Assembly (NCBI RefSeq): GCF_024586455.1
Contig: NW_026090925.1
Coordinates: 248,001 to 312,000, forward strand
Length of the DNA: 64,000 bases
Direction: 5' to 3'
Source: Bactrocera neohumeralis
Taxonomy: Eukaryota > Arthropoda > Insecta > Diptera > Tephritidae
The number at the start of each line of letters is the position of its first letter. Position 1 is the first letter of the stretch. Shown here in pieces: positions 9,439-19,639 of the stretch. The notes under the pieces were generated by a model that saw nothing but the letters and a program-made list of their open reading frames with translations, ran no database searches and was not told the origin of the DNA. Both the position numbers and the translations under genes were made by a program.

Positions 9439-12400
9439 ATGACTGAAAGAATGAATTTCAATATCGAAAAACTAGACGCAAGCAATTATGACACTTGGTG
9501 TCTGCAAATGCGTAGTGTTCTTGTGCATCAAGATTTGTGGCCAGTGGTTTCCGAAGAGTTAACGGAAACAGCGGAGAATAGGGCAGAATGGTTGGTGAAA
9601 AACAATAAAGCGATCGCAACTATAATGTTGTGTGTAAAAGCAACCAGCCTTAATCACATAAAAAAGTGTACAACAGCGCCACAAGTGTGGAGAGCGCTAA
9701 AAGATTTGAACAAATCAAGTGGTCCCGTACGAAAAGTCTCACTGTTTAAGAGGCTGATTGGTCTACGAATGTCTGAGGGCGAAGATGTGCGCGAGCATAT
9801 GAATAAATTTTCAAAAATTGTCGACGAGTTGGCAGAAGTAACCATCGAGTTACAAGAAGAACTATTGGTAATCATGCTGTTGGCAAGCTTACCTGGAAGT
9901 TACGAGAACCTTGTAGTAGCATTGGAAGCAAGGGATAATTTGCCAAAATTGGACGCGTTGAAAATAAAAGTAGCGGAAGAAGGCGAGCGTCGCAGAGACA
10001 ACTGTACAGACGCGAGCCATAACGGTTTCGAAAACACACAAGCATGCGCTGCACGCGCAAATTCAAAGAAATACAACGAAACCAAAACGCTTAGTAACAA
10101 TCGCAGCGAAGGAGAAAGAACGAGTACGCAAACCGAACACAGTAGGAGCAAAGCGAAGCGCAACTTCAACTGCGGTAAGAAGGGGCATTATGCGGCGCAG
10201 TGCAGAGAAGAGAGGGTAAAGGAGAAATCGTTAGCAATTTTTGCGGAGGCAAAGCGGCAGCAGCAGAATTCTAACGTTTGGTGTATCGACAGCGGCGCGA
10301 CGTCGCATATGTGTACAGATGAACACTTATTTGTGCGAATGAACGAGCATAGCGAAAGAATAGAATTAGCAGGGAAATACTCCGTTGATGCCAAAGGCAT
10401 TGGCGACGTTGTTGTAAAAACGTCTGGTTGGAATTTTAAACTGACGAAATGTTTGTATGTACCAGATTTGCAAATGAACTTTATATCAATACCAAAAATT
10501 GATGAGAAAGGGTTTAAAGCAACATTCGAAAATGGTTGTGCAGTAGTGCGAGATAAAGAAGACAATTCTGTTATATTTAAAGCAAATAAAGAAAATAGTT
10601 TGTATGTAATACGAGACAAAATACAGTCGTGTAATATAACTAGAGCCGAAAATACTGTAATGTGGCATAATAGATATGGGCATATTAATTTTCGAAGCCT
10701 AAGTGAACTTTCAAATAAAAACATTGTGAATGGAATAGATTCGATATCAAATGCAAACGATATTGTGTGTGTGTCATGCGTTAAGAGCAAAATATGTTCT
10801 CAACCGTTTGTAGCTTCAGAAAATCGTGCAAAAAACATTTTAGACTTGGTGCATTCGGATGTTTGTGGTCCGTTTAGTACGCAATCGCACGGTGGGTCAC
10901 GATATTTTCTGACCTTTATAGACGATAAATCGAGGTCGATGTTTGTATATTTTTTGAAAACAAAAGACCAAGTGTTTGAAAACTTTAAATTATTTAAAGC
11001 AATGGTCGAGTTACAAACCGGTAACAAAATAAAAACATTACGCACGGATAATGGCCGTGAATATGTTAATAATAATTTTAAAAGATTTTTGGGTGAATGT
11101 GGCATAAGGCACCAGCTCACAGTCCCATATACTCCACAGCAGAATGGTGTGGCAGAACGTGCTAACAGAACGCTGGTAGAGATGGCGCGTTGTATGCTGG
11201 TACATTCAGGGCTGAGTGAGAGTTACTGGGCAGAGGCAATAAATTGTGCAGTGTACATTCGAAATCGGTCGCCATCTAAAGCGCTGGATGGTGTTACTCC
11301 ATACGAAATATGGGTTGAACGAAAGCCTGTGGTAAAGCATTTCAAAGTGTTTGGATGTCTTGCGATAGCCTTGAACAAATCGCAGCATAGCAAATTTCAG
11401 CAAAAAGGCAACGAGTACGTCATGGTAGGGTACGACAGTGCATCGAAAGCATATCGCCTCTTTGATACAAAAACGCGAACGGTAATTGTTAAACGCGATG
11501 TAAAATTCGACGAAACAATTTTGATGGGGAAAAATAAGGGTGAACATTTTTCGCCAATGGAGGTCGCACAGTTTACATTGGAAGGAGCTGATCCGATTCA
11601 AGATGTAGCAGAAGAAGAAGAGCAGTCCGATTATGAAGACGCTGTAGAGAGTAACAGTTCAATCGATGATGAAATGCGCGATTGTCCTGAACATCAGCAG
11701 ATGCGGCGTGGTAGGCCACGGTTAATTAGAACTGGTTTACCTGGCAGACCAAGAAAACAACAAAGTGCAGTAAACTTAGCATATACTGAAAATGTTAAAG
11801 TACCAGTATCAGTTGAAGAAGCAATGAACAGCAAGCAGGCGCATGAATGGTGGTGCGCTATGCAGGAGGAGTATAACGCTTTAGTTAACAACGATACATG
11901 GGAGCAAGCAGCGGTACCGAAGGGCCATAAAGTTATTGGCTGCAAGTGGGTATTTGCGGTAAAAACAAACGCAAATGGTGACATCGAGCGGTACAAGGCG
12001 AGGCTAGTAGCAAAAGGTTGCGGGCAAACGTATGGCGTTAACTACAACGAGATTTTCTCACCTGTCGTGAGATATGCAACTATAAGAATGGTGTTGGCTA
12101 TAGCGGCCGAATACGAGTTACATGTTCATCAGCTTGACGTGTCGACGGCTTATTTGAATGGCAAGCTAGAAGATGACATTTATATGAGACAGCCAGAGAT
12201 GTTTCAGCAAGACAACGACCGCGTTTTGAAGCTAAAAAAATCATTGTACGGCCTTAAGCAGTCAGGCAGAGTTTGGAACTCAAGGCTTGATGAAGTTTTA
12301 AAAGAAATGGGGGTTTCTGCATGTAACAGCGAGCCGTGCTTGTATACTAAAAATCAAGGGCGCAAATTGAATATAATTGCAGTATACGTTGACGATCTGA

Positions 12401-13335
12401 TGATTGCTTGTTCAGATCTTGGTGAGTTGATGCAGATAAAACAACAAATTTCTAGTATTTTTCAGATTGTTGACAAGGGTCCCATTAACAAATTCTTGGG
12501 TATGGAGATCGAGCGAGTTGGTTCAGTTGGGGCAATATCAATTTGCCAAAAACAACAATTGCAACAACTATTGCATAAATATGACATGGATGTGTGTCGT
12601 CCAGTATATACACCACTTGAACCAAGCTTTCAAGTCAATTGTAATGAAAGCAACTGTCGAAAGGTCAACGCAGCTGAGTATCAGAGTCTAATAGGTTCAC
12701 TAATGTTTATCGCGGTGAACACAAGACCCGACATATTGCACTCGGTGTGCAAATTAGCGCAGCAAAATTCCGATCCACATTGTGAGCATCTTGCAGCGGC
12801 AAAGCATGTTTTGCGATACCTGAAAGCGACTATAAATTTGAAGTTGCACTACAGAAAAACTGGCGAGTGGATGAAGGGCTACGTAGATGCCGATTGGGGT
12901 GGTGACGCAACAGACCGCAAGTCATATACAGGCTATGCATTTTTCCTTGGTGGCAGCGTTTTTAGTTGGGAGTCAAGAAAGCAACCAACAGTGGCTTTGA
13001 GCAGCACGGAAGCCGAGTATATGGCGCTCTCGGCAGCAGCGAAAGAATCTGTTTATCTAAATAAGTTGTGGACAGAAATGAAAATGTACGATAAGGGTGG
13101 TTCGATCGTGATCAACGGTGACAATATGAGCGCGATGAGCTTAGTAAAAAATCCTGTTTATCATGCTCGTAGTAAGCACATAGACATTAAATTTCATCAT
13201 ATAAGAGATGTTTACAGTAATAATGAAATTGAATTAAACTATTGTCCAAGTAATGCTATGGTAGCAGATGTATTAACGAAAAATTTAAAAAGGGTTAATC
13301 ATTGTAAATTTACAGAGATCTTGGGGTTAAAATAG
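9439..13335 (+). CDS. copia Gag-Pol polyprotein (1298 aa), intact
   Basis: Single frame from ATG 9439 to TAG. Order: Gag/UBN2-type N-terminus (about 1-230); zinc knuckle CGKKGHYAAQC (245-255); protease CIDSGATSHM (Asp284); integrase with HHCC zinc region from His410, then D474, D537 and E573 (D,D35E spacing; RTDNGREY, NGVAERANR); copia-type RT with catalytic YVDD at 983-986; RNase H with DADW (Asp1150), SSTEAEYMAL and ARSKHID. All are expected copia-family parts for cytoplasmic reverse transcription and nuclear integration. Oddity: the knuckle's first Cys is Asn242 (N-F-N-C), so it would have three ligands. No frameshift or stop is present, and length is near the family norm, so it is probably competent apart from the knuckle question. 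Confidence 0.97.
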   Translation: MTERMNFNIEKLDASNYDTWCLQMRSVLVHQDLWPVVSEELTETAENRAEWLVKNNKAIATIMLCVKATSLNHIKKCTTAPQVWRALKDLNKSSGPVRKVSLFKRLIGLRMSEGEDVREHMNKFSKIVDELAEVTIELQEELLVIMLLASLPGSYENLVVALEARDNLPKLDALKIKVAEEGERRRDNCTDASHNGFENTQACAARANSKKYNETKTLSNNRSEGERTSTQTEHSRSKAKRNFNCGKKGHYAAQCREERVKEKSLAIFAEAKRQQQNSNVWCIDSGATSHMCTDEHLFVRMNEHSERIELAGKYSVDAKGIGDVVVKTSGWNFKLTKCLYVPDLQMNFISIPKIDEKGFKATFENGCAVVRDKEDNSVIFKANKENSLYVIRDKIQSCNITRAENTVMWHNRYGHINFRSLSELSNKNIVNGIDSISNANDIVCVSCVKSKICSQPFVASENRAKNILDLVHSDVCGPFSTQSHGGSRYFLTFIDDKSRSMFVYFLKTKDQVFENFKLFKAMVELQTGNKIKTLRTDNGREYVNNNFKRFLGECGIRHQLTVPYTPQQNGVAERANRTLVEMARCMLVHSGLSESYWAEAINCAVYIRNRSPSKALDGVTPYEIWVERKPVVKHFKVFGCLAIALNKSQHSKFQQKGNEYVMVGYDSASKAYRLFDTKTRTVIVKRDVKFDETILMGKNKGEHFSPMEVAQFTLEGADPIQDVAEEEEQSDYEDAVESNSSIDDEMRDCPEHQQMRRGRPRLIRTGLPGRPRKQQSAVNLAYTENVKVPVSVEEAMNSKQAHEWWCAMQEEYNALVNNDTWEQAAVPKGHKVIGCKWVFAVKTNANGDIERYKARLVAKGCGQTYGVNYNEIFSPVVRYATIRMVLAIAAEYELHVHQLDVSTAYLNGKLEDDIYMRQPEMFQQDNDRVLKLKKSLYGLKQSGRVWNSRLDEVLKEMGVSACNSEPCLYTKNQGRKLNIIAVYVDDLMIACSDLGELMQIKQQISSIFQIVDKGPINKFLGMEIERVGSVGAISICQKQQLQQLLHKYDMDVCRPVYTPLEPSFQVNCNESNCRKVNAAEYQSLIGSLMFIAVNTRPDILHSVCKLAQQNSDPHCEHLAAAKHVLRYLKATINLKLHYRKTGEWMKGYVDADWGGDATDRKSYTGYAFFLGGSVFSWESRKQPTVALSSTEAEYMALSAAAKESVYLNKLWTEMKMYDKGGSIVINGDNMSAMSLVKNPVYHARSKHIDIKFHHIRDVYSNNEIELNYCPSNAMVADVLTKNLKRVNHCKFTEILGLK

Positions 13336-13382
13336 TAATAATAAAGAAATATTTATGTAAATATGTAAAACATACAATTGTT

Positions 13383-13391
13383 GAGGAGGAG
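13383..13391 (+). other. copia polypurine tract
   Basis: GAGGAGGAG abuts the 3' LTR and would prime plus-strand DNA synthesis. Confidence 0.8.
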
Positions 13392-13557
13392 TGTTGAATA
13401 TATAATATAAACTCTGGCAACACTCGTATGTTCGAATATTCTAAGTCAGTACTTTTCTATTTTAATGAATACCGAAAACTCTGTCTATACAAAAAGTAGT
13501 TGCTAATAAACTGTCGTTGAACAAACATCGTCGGCTTTCAATTTTATTTCGTCAACA
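13392..13557 (+). repeat. copia 3' LTR
   Basis: 166 bp, identical to the 5' LTR, followed by the TATAT target duplication. Confidence 0.95.
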
Positions 13558-13562
13558 TATAT

Positions 13563-13720
13563 AGTATAGTATATGTATGTATAAATTGCGATTCTAGGTT
13601 GACGTTTTACACCATAAAGTATTTCCTTGGCTTTGATTCTTGTAAGTTGCAAGAGTACAAAATGTACGATTTTTCCATGCTTTACGACGGGTTGTGAGTA
13701 CCCCAATTATATCAAATTAA
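13563..13720. repeat. Right part of the short repeat split by copia
   Basis: TTGCGATTCTAGG, TATTTCCTTGGCTTTG and GTAAGTTGCAAGAGTA resemble the repeat ends at 55810-55880 and 41650-41690. Confidence 0.5.
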
Positions 13721-13870
13721 TTTAGTGTTTTTATTTCATATTATGCTAAAACGTAGCCATACGACATAATTATCTCTTTGGCATTAATGACTGCAGAGCC
13801 ATGTAAAGTTTTTGTTTTGAAAGCTGCAATTGGTATTGACTTACTATACATTTTACATTTATTGCTAATA

Positions 13871-14409
13871 ATGGGTTGCCAAAAAAGTCTTGCGGTATTT
13901 TTATTGAATTTTTTTTCTTTTTTTTATTGAAATTGAAATGAATTTTTGATGACTCATGCCCAGCTCTTGACCGATGCAACGGCTGCTACTATGCCGGTCT
14001 CTTTCGACCAATTCAGCGATTTTATCGCAATTTTCGACGACAGACCTTCCGGAGCGTGGCGCATCTTCGACCAGAACGAAAACGTTGAAACCATCGTTGT
14101 GCGGTGGAAATGGAAACTGTATCGGGTCCATAAACTGCACAAATTTTATTGGCGGCTTGAGATGCATTTTTGCCTTTATCGTAGTAGTAGTACTGTAAAA
14201 TATGCCGTATTTTCTCTTTATTTTGCTCCATGTTTGCGACGCTATAACTCACGAACGACTTAAAAAAAACAATCAATCAAACACGTGTTAGCGCGTGAAA
14301 TGAGCTTTCCAAAAAGGTTTAGCATGACCCGATGCGACGAAAAAAACTAGAACTATGCGCTTTCAGCGCTAACTAGCGAAAATACCGCACGACTTTTTTG
14401 ACAAACTAA
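13871..14409 (-). mobile_element. Internally deleted mariner transposon
   Basis: 539 bp with TA on both sides (13869-13870 and 14410-14411) and inverted ends sharing CAAAAAAGTC, TGCGGTATTTT. On the minus strand it encodes only the N-terminal DNA-binding part: KEKIRHILQYYYYDKGKNAS and ISTAQRWFQRFRSG (mariner helix-turn-helix). After a one-base frame shift near 14080-14100 it continues as VEDAPRSGRSVVENCDKI and GQELGMSHQ. The catalytic DD34D half is deleted. Known mariner order supports the call. It is a dead, mobilisable-type derivative. Confidence 0.88.
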
Positions 14410-14411
14410 TA

Positions 14412-15467
14412 TATTTTATTTCTGATCGAATAAAAGTTCATCTTCGTGTTGTGATTGGTTAGGGCATCTGCTGCTGCTACTGTGATTTTTATGCGTATGA
14501 TTCCTAGTGCGCTATAGTATCTGAAATGGTTGGTGAATCCGTTTATACTATCCATCTGTATTGGTTTTGTTTCCATCGAAACGTTGAGTGCTTTAAATAA
14601 CGCCTCGTGTTAATCGACTATTGTTATTCCTTTAAATGAACTACTAATTAATTCTTCTTATCATTACTTTGCTGCTGCAAGGTTTGAATGTGTATCTCAA
14701 TGGAGGCTCGTAGCTGGGACATTCCTAATGTCATCGTTCAAATTGTTTTCGACTGCCGTGAATTTGTTCTCTTTTTTCCTTCCGTTTCAGTTTTCAGAGT
14801 TTACTTAGTGTACCGAAGTGTGATTGGTATTCCAAATGTGTTTCCTTTATTTCGAGAACTGCAATGATTTTCTGTTGTTGTTCCAATTTTTCAGAAAACC
14901 AGTGTATCTATCTCCAAGACTGTGGAATTTGTTCTGAGTCTGAGTTCAAAGTCTGCCTGTTGGATACCAAGTAAATTGCAATCTCGATGGAGCCCCTAGT
15001 TAATTAATAAATATCATTTATTATTAAATATACATATGTATATTACATATTTGAACTAATATTCCTACTTTATGATGACAATACTAAGGCTACATTACAA
15101 CTATTTATGCTGAGGCAGAACTTGATGTTCTTCTGTTGTGTTCTTATCTGTTGCTGGTAAATATGTTACGATGATAAATATGTAATAATGCATTTTTATA
15201 AGCTACAGAAAGATATGTTTCGATACATATTGTTTGTTAACAGCTGATAAGGATGTGTTGATGTATATACTTTCTAAGATCATCATAAGATGAAATGCAT
15301 AGTTAACGATTCTATATATTGGAATGTACGGACTATGTTCGGGTATAATGGAATACGAAAGAAATGTGGTGATATAGACCTTGCTCAATAACCCATACCC
15401 CTTAACCTACTCTGGATGAGTGTCTATATCTCAATAAAAGATATCTCAAGGAAATTATATGATTATA
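14412..15467. other. Unassigned non-coding stretch
   Basis: No gene or repeat boundary was recognised. It has fairly mixed composition up to 15000 and is AT-rich beyond. It could be intron or intergenic host DNA. Confidence 0.3.
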
Positions 15468-15913
15468 TTGGGTAGTCGAAAAAGTCTTTCGTATTTCGCA
15501 TACTGTCGTCGAAGTGGGATATCTCCAGTGCTACCAATCACATTGTATTATACCATATAGTGTTGGAAAGGAAATTAAATTCGGGGAAGTTGAAAAAAAG
15601 TTAAAAAATTAGTGAAAATAACGAAGAAATTCGCTAAATTTTGAAAGTTTTGTATAAAAAAGGGAAGGACGACACTCAAGCCACCAATGAAATATGTGAA
15701 GTTTACGGAGACGATGCTGTATCAGTTCGTGTAGCACAACAATGGTTTGCTAGCTTCCGTTCTGGAAATTTCGATTTACACTGATGGAATAAAGTCTCTA
15801 GCGGGAAAAATGGCAAATGGAAATGGAAAAATTTATTTATTATTATAAAAATATAAGGGAAAAATAAGTTGAAGTTTGATTAGAAATACGAAAAGTCTTT
15901 TTCGACTACCCAA
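15468..15913 (+). mobile_element. Deleted mariner (TTGGGTAGTCG ends)
   Basis: 446 bp between TA duplications. The inverted ends are TTGGGTAGTCGAAAAAGTCT at the left and the matching GACTTTTTCGACTACCCAA form at the right (right copy has ACGAAAAGTC before it). The + strand reads ILKVLYKKGKDDTQATNEIC, then EVYGDDAVSVRVAQQWFASF and RSGNFDLH, the HTH of a cecropia/Hsmar1-type mariner transposase. A stop lies just before (EEIR-stop) and another after LH. The catalytic domain is absent. Confidence 0.88.
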
Positions 15914-16105
15914 TATTTATTTCCAAATCACCAGTATGATGATTGTATATAATTTTTTTAATTAGGTTGAACACGTAGTAATGAAAGCAAGTTAGTATAT
16001 AATTCATAATATATATTAAGGGGTTATATACGTTGTGTTGCGGAAAAATAAAGGAAAGTTTGAGAATTTTTTAATGGTTGTAGCGATCATTTTATTGAAT
16101 ATGAG

Positions 16106-17284
16106 CTATGAGCTTCGAACGAACATCGCGAAGTGAAAAAATACATTTAACCATTCAGAAATAATGAAAAACATCGGAGTTAGTGCGCTTTCCTCAAAGT
16201 GCGATTTGGGCGCCAGTCGTTTCTTCTTTTCGCTGCGTGGAGCCAATTGGATATTCGAAGCGTAGCCAGATCCTTCTCCAACAGAGTGGAGGTCTTCTCC
16301 TCTGCTTCCCCCGGCGGGTACTGCGTCGAATACTTTCGGAGCTGAAGTGTTTTCGTTCATTCGGACAACATGACCTAGCCAGCGTAGCGGCTGTCTTTTA
16401 ATTCGCTGAACTATGTCAATGTCGTCATATATCTCATACAGCTCATCGTTCCATCGAATGCGATATTCGCCGTGGCCTACGCGCAAAGGACCATAAATCT
16501 TTCGCAGAACTTTTCTCTCATCGCAACGTCGACTCATCAGTTGTTGTCATCGTCCAGGCCTCTGCACCATATAGCAGGACGGGAATTATGAGTGACTCAT
16601 AGAGTTTGATTTTTGTTCGTCGAGAGAGGAATTTGCTTCTCAATTGCCTACTCAGTCCGAAGTAGCACCTGTTGGCAAGAATTATCCTGCGTTGGATTTC
16701 CAGGCTGACATTGTTGGTGGTGTTTACGCTGGTTCCAAGATAGACGAACTTAGCTACAACTTCAAAGTTATGACTGTCAACAGTGACGTGAGAGTCAAGT
16801 CGCGAGTGCGACGACTGTTTGTTTGATGACAGGAGATATTTCGTCTTGCTCTCGTTCACTGCCAGACCCATTTGTATTGCTTCCTTGTCCAGTCTGGAGA
16901 AAGCAAAACTAACGGCGTGATTGTTGAGACCAATGATATCAATATCATCAGCGTGCGTCGGAAGCTGTAGACTCTTACAGAAGATTGTACCCGCTCGATT
17001 AAGTTCTGTAGCTCGAATTACTTTCTCCAGCAGCATGTTGAAGAAGTCGCACGATATGGAGTCGCCTTGTCTGAAACATCGTTTGGTATCGAACGGCTCG
17101 GAGAGGTCTTTCCTCATCCTGACGGAGCTTTTGGTGTTGCTCAACGTCAGTTTACACAGCCGTATTAGTTTTGCGGGCATACCAAATTCAGAATTCTCAG
17201 CATAAAGGCAGCTCCTTTTCGTGCTGTCGAAAGCAGCTTTGAAATCGACGAAGAGGTGGTGTGCGTCGTAGATTTTCCAGGTGC
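16106..17284 (-). pseudogene. RTE-type LINE reverse transcriptase, C-terminal two-thirds
   Basis: Seen from 17180 down: IRLCKLTLSNTKSSVR, FRQGDSISCDFFNMLLEKV, the active-site region LPTHADDIDIIG (HADD instead of the usual YADD), FVYLGTSVNTTNNVS and LYGAEAWTM. A frame step near 16520 is followed by IKRQPLRWLGHVVRM and a terminal part. Known: the R-x-WLGHVxRM tail and YLGS-type block mark RTE-clade RTs. The upstream RT half continues beyond the fold-back insertion (18125-18881). Frame breaks and the insertion make it dead. Confidence 0.82.
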
Positions 17285-17292
17285 GTTGTAGA

Positions 17293-18116
17293 CAGCGTTT
17301 AAAAAACTGCGGCTAGTTTCAGATCATATGATTTTGCTTCTGCTACTGCTTCTGAAAAATGAGAAGTCGCATGCTTTGACTGGCGCAAAAATCAAACAGC
17401 TACGAAAATCAGAAATCAGCGTAAGTTGCCGTTATTCGTTTTTCTGCTTTCTGATTTGCTGTGGCTTTCGATCGTATACATAAGTTGCCGCAGCAGCTAT
17501 CGACAATTTTCGACAGTCGTCGGCAGTCACAGTCGCGAAAAGTAATGCATTCGACTTTTTGCTACTTTTGATTTTTGTCGCTGTTGCTTTCGATTAGCAG
17601 CGTAAGTCGCGCGTAAGTCCACGCTGCATTTGGCGCCATAGCTGAACACGTGTGAGTCTAGCAGCGTTCTAATTGCAAGTAAACGCAAAAGAGCAAAAAG
17701 AACAAGACGGCGACTGCTGGTGACTTCCACGAATCGGACGCTTCTTGCTTTTTTCGACTTACGCTGCTGATCGAAAGCAACAGCGACAAAAATCAAAAGT
17801 AGCAAAAAGTCGAAAGCATTACTTTTCGCGACTGTGACTGCCAACGACTGTCGAAAATGGTCGATAGCTGCTGCGGCAACTTATGTATACGATCGAAAGC
17901 TACAGCAAAGCAGAAAAACGAATAACGGCGACTTATGCTGATTTCTGATTTTCGTAGCTTTTTGATTTTTGCGCCAGTCAAAGCATGCGACTTCTGATTT
18001 TTTCAGAAGCAGAAGCTAAAGCACTTGCATACTTCTCGATATCGCTCGCAGTTGAAGTAGCGAATAGCAACAATATTGCGACTTCTGCTAATTCGACTGC
18101 AGTTTTTTAAACACTG
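17293..18116. mobile_element. 824-bp fold-back element with hAT-type ends
   Basis: Flanked by the exact 8-bp duplication GTTGTAGA (17285-17292 and 18117-18124). Ends are CAGCGTTTAAAAAACTGC and GCAGTTTTTTAAACACTG. Almost the whole element is an inverted repeat: left-arm blocks (GTCGCATGCTTTGACTGGCG, TCGATCGTATACATAAGTTG, TTTTGCTACTTTTGATTTTT) reappear reverse-complemented in the right arm, with a spacer of roughly 150 bp around 17620-17760. Known: 8-bp duplications and CAGNG termini indicate mobilisation by a hAT transposase. It carries no transposase of its own and sits inside the RTE reverse transcriptase. Confidence 0.92.
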
Positions 18117-18124
18117 GTTGTAGA

Positions 18125-18881
18125 TTTTCCGGGTCTAAAGCCACACTGATAAGGTCCAATCAGTTTGTTGACAGTGGGCTTTAATCTTTCACACAATACG
18201 CTCGATAGAACCTTATAAGCGATGCTAAGGAGGCTTGTCCCAAGGTAGTTGGCGCGGATTGTGGATTGGGCAGAGCACACTTAAATTCCAATCGTTGGGC
18301 ATGCTTTCTTCCGACCATATTTTGCAAAGAAGCTGATGCATGCTCCTTATCAGTTCTTCGCCGCCGTGTTTGAATAGCTTGGCCGATAATCCATCGGCCC
18401 CCGCTACTTCGTTGTTCTTCAGACGGGGAATTGATATTCGAACTTCTTCATGGTCGGGCAATGGAACGTCTGCTCCATCGTCATCGATTGGGGAATCGGG
18501 TTCGCCTTCTCCTGGCGTTGTGCGTTCACTGCCGTTCAGCAGGCTGGAGAAGTGTTCCCTCCATAATTTAAGTATGCTCTGGGCATCGGTCACTAGATCA
18601 CCTTTGAGGGTTCGACAAGAGTATGCTCCGGTCTTGAAACCTTCAGTTAGCGGCCACATCTTTTCGTAGAATTTTCGAGCATTACCCCTGTCGGCCAGCT
18701 TATCAAGCTCTTCATACTCACGCATTTCGGCCTCTTTCTTTTTCTGTCTGCAAATGCGTCTCGCTTCCCTCTTCAACTCTCGGTATCTATCCCATCCCGC
18801 ACGTGTTGTCATCGATCGTAAAGTTGCGAGGTAGGCAGCCTGTTTTCTCTCCGCTGCGACACGGTACTCCTCGTCGTACAT
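18125..18881 (-). pseudogene. RTE LINE, endonuclease-RT linker and start of RT
   Basis: About 218 open residues: RELKREARRICRQKKKEAEM, EYEELDKLADRGNARKFYEK, SPIDDDGADVPLPDHEEV, then LKNNEVAGADGLSAKLFKHG (RT block 0/1) and MPNDWNLSVLCPIHNP. Known: this is the linker and first RT motifs of RTE-type LINEs. The fold-back element interrupts just downstream, and the reading frame is lost before the next RT motif (PHNP region). Confidence 0.85.
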
Positions 18882-18889
18882 GCCATGCC

Positions 18890-19620
18890 AAAGATACCTT
18901 CTTTGCCCACCCTGGCGTTAAAGTCGCCAAGCAAGATTTTGACATCGGGGTGGGGCAGCACTCATAGAAGGCATCTTTTGTTACATCGTCCTTCTCTTCC
19001 GTCGAGGCGTGGGCGCAAATCAGCGATTTGCTAAAGGAAGAATGTTGATGCGGATTGTGGCTAGACGTTCATTCACCGGAGTGAATGATAGTACTCGGCA
19101 ACGGAGTCTCTCTCCCACCACAAATCCTTTATATGGCATCTGTTGTCAATGCCACAAGGACCTACTCGTCTCTGTCCTTGTCCCGTCCATCGCATTTCCT
19201 GGACGGCGGTGATGTCAGCCTTTATTTTCACGAGGACATGAACTAGCTGGGCAGCGGCACCTTCTCAATTAAGTGACCGGACATTCCAGGTGCATGCCCT
19301 CAATTCGTAGTCCTTATTTCGTTTGCCATGGTCGTCGTCAAAAGGAGGGCACTCATCCGAGGCTTGTAGTTTCCTTTCACTGGGGGTGTTTTTTTACGTA
19401 GCGGGTCCCAAACCCAGCGGACAACCCTGCGGAGGGGATGTTTCGCCTTCTCACTTTAGCTCGCCTTCAAACGGATGTTCTTAGGCTACCCAGAGGATAC
19501 TAGGTCAAAGACCGGAAGTCGTGAGCTGCTTTAGCCATGTGTAAAAGAATCGTTTCTGGCCACTCCCAAGTGAATGGCGATCAGAGAACCTTTCTCACTT
19601 GCGTGAACTTCTACACATAA
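18890..19620 (-). pseudogene. RTE LINE endonuclease, degenerate
   Basis: Minus-strand pieces around 19180-19290 read NVRSLN(stop)EGAAAQLVHV and KADITAVQEMRWTGQGQR, the N-terminal block of an AP-type endonuclease (…W-NVRSL…QE-RW-G). Further pieces continue toward 18890 with frame changes. 19490-19600 resembles 55420-55500, which suggests shared 5' sequence of this LINE family. Confidence 0.7.
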
Positions 19621-19639
19621 CCCCATCCTCCTAGTTAAA

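Larger units (their letters stand above)
9143..13557 (+). mobile_element. Complete Ty1/copia LTR retrotransposon
   Basis: 4,415 bp, bounded by two identical 166-bp LTRs (9143-9308 and 13392-13557) with TGTTGA...TCAACA ends, and flanked by the 5-bp direct duplication TATAT (9138-9142 and 13558-13562). A primer site GGTTATGGGCCCAG follows the 5' LTR, a purine tract GAGGAGGAG precedes the 3' LTR, and one uninterrupted gag-pol frame (9439-13335) lies between. By my base-by-base reading the two LTRs show no difference, implying very recent insertion. It lies inside an older short repeat. Confidence 0.97.

Noticed and set aside
11206..11601. Long minus-strand frames across the copia element
   Set aside because: They are shadows of the gag-pol frame, with no recognisable motif.
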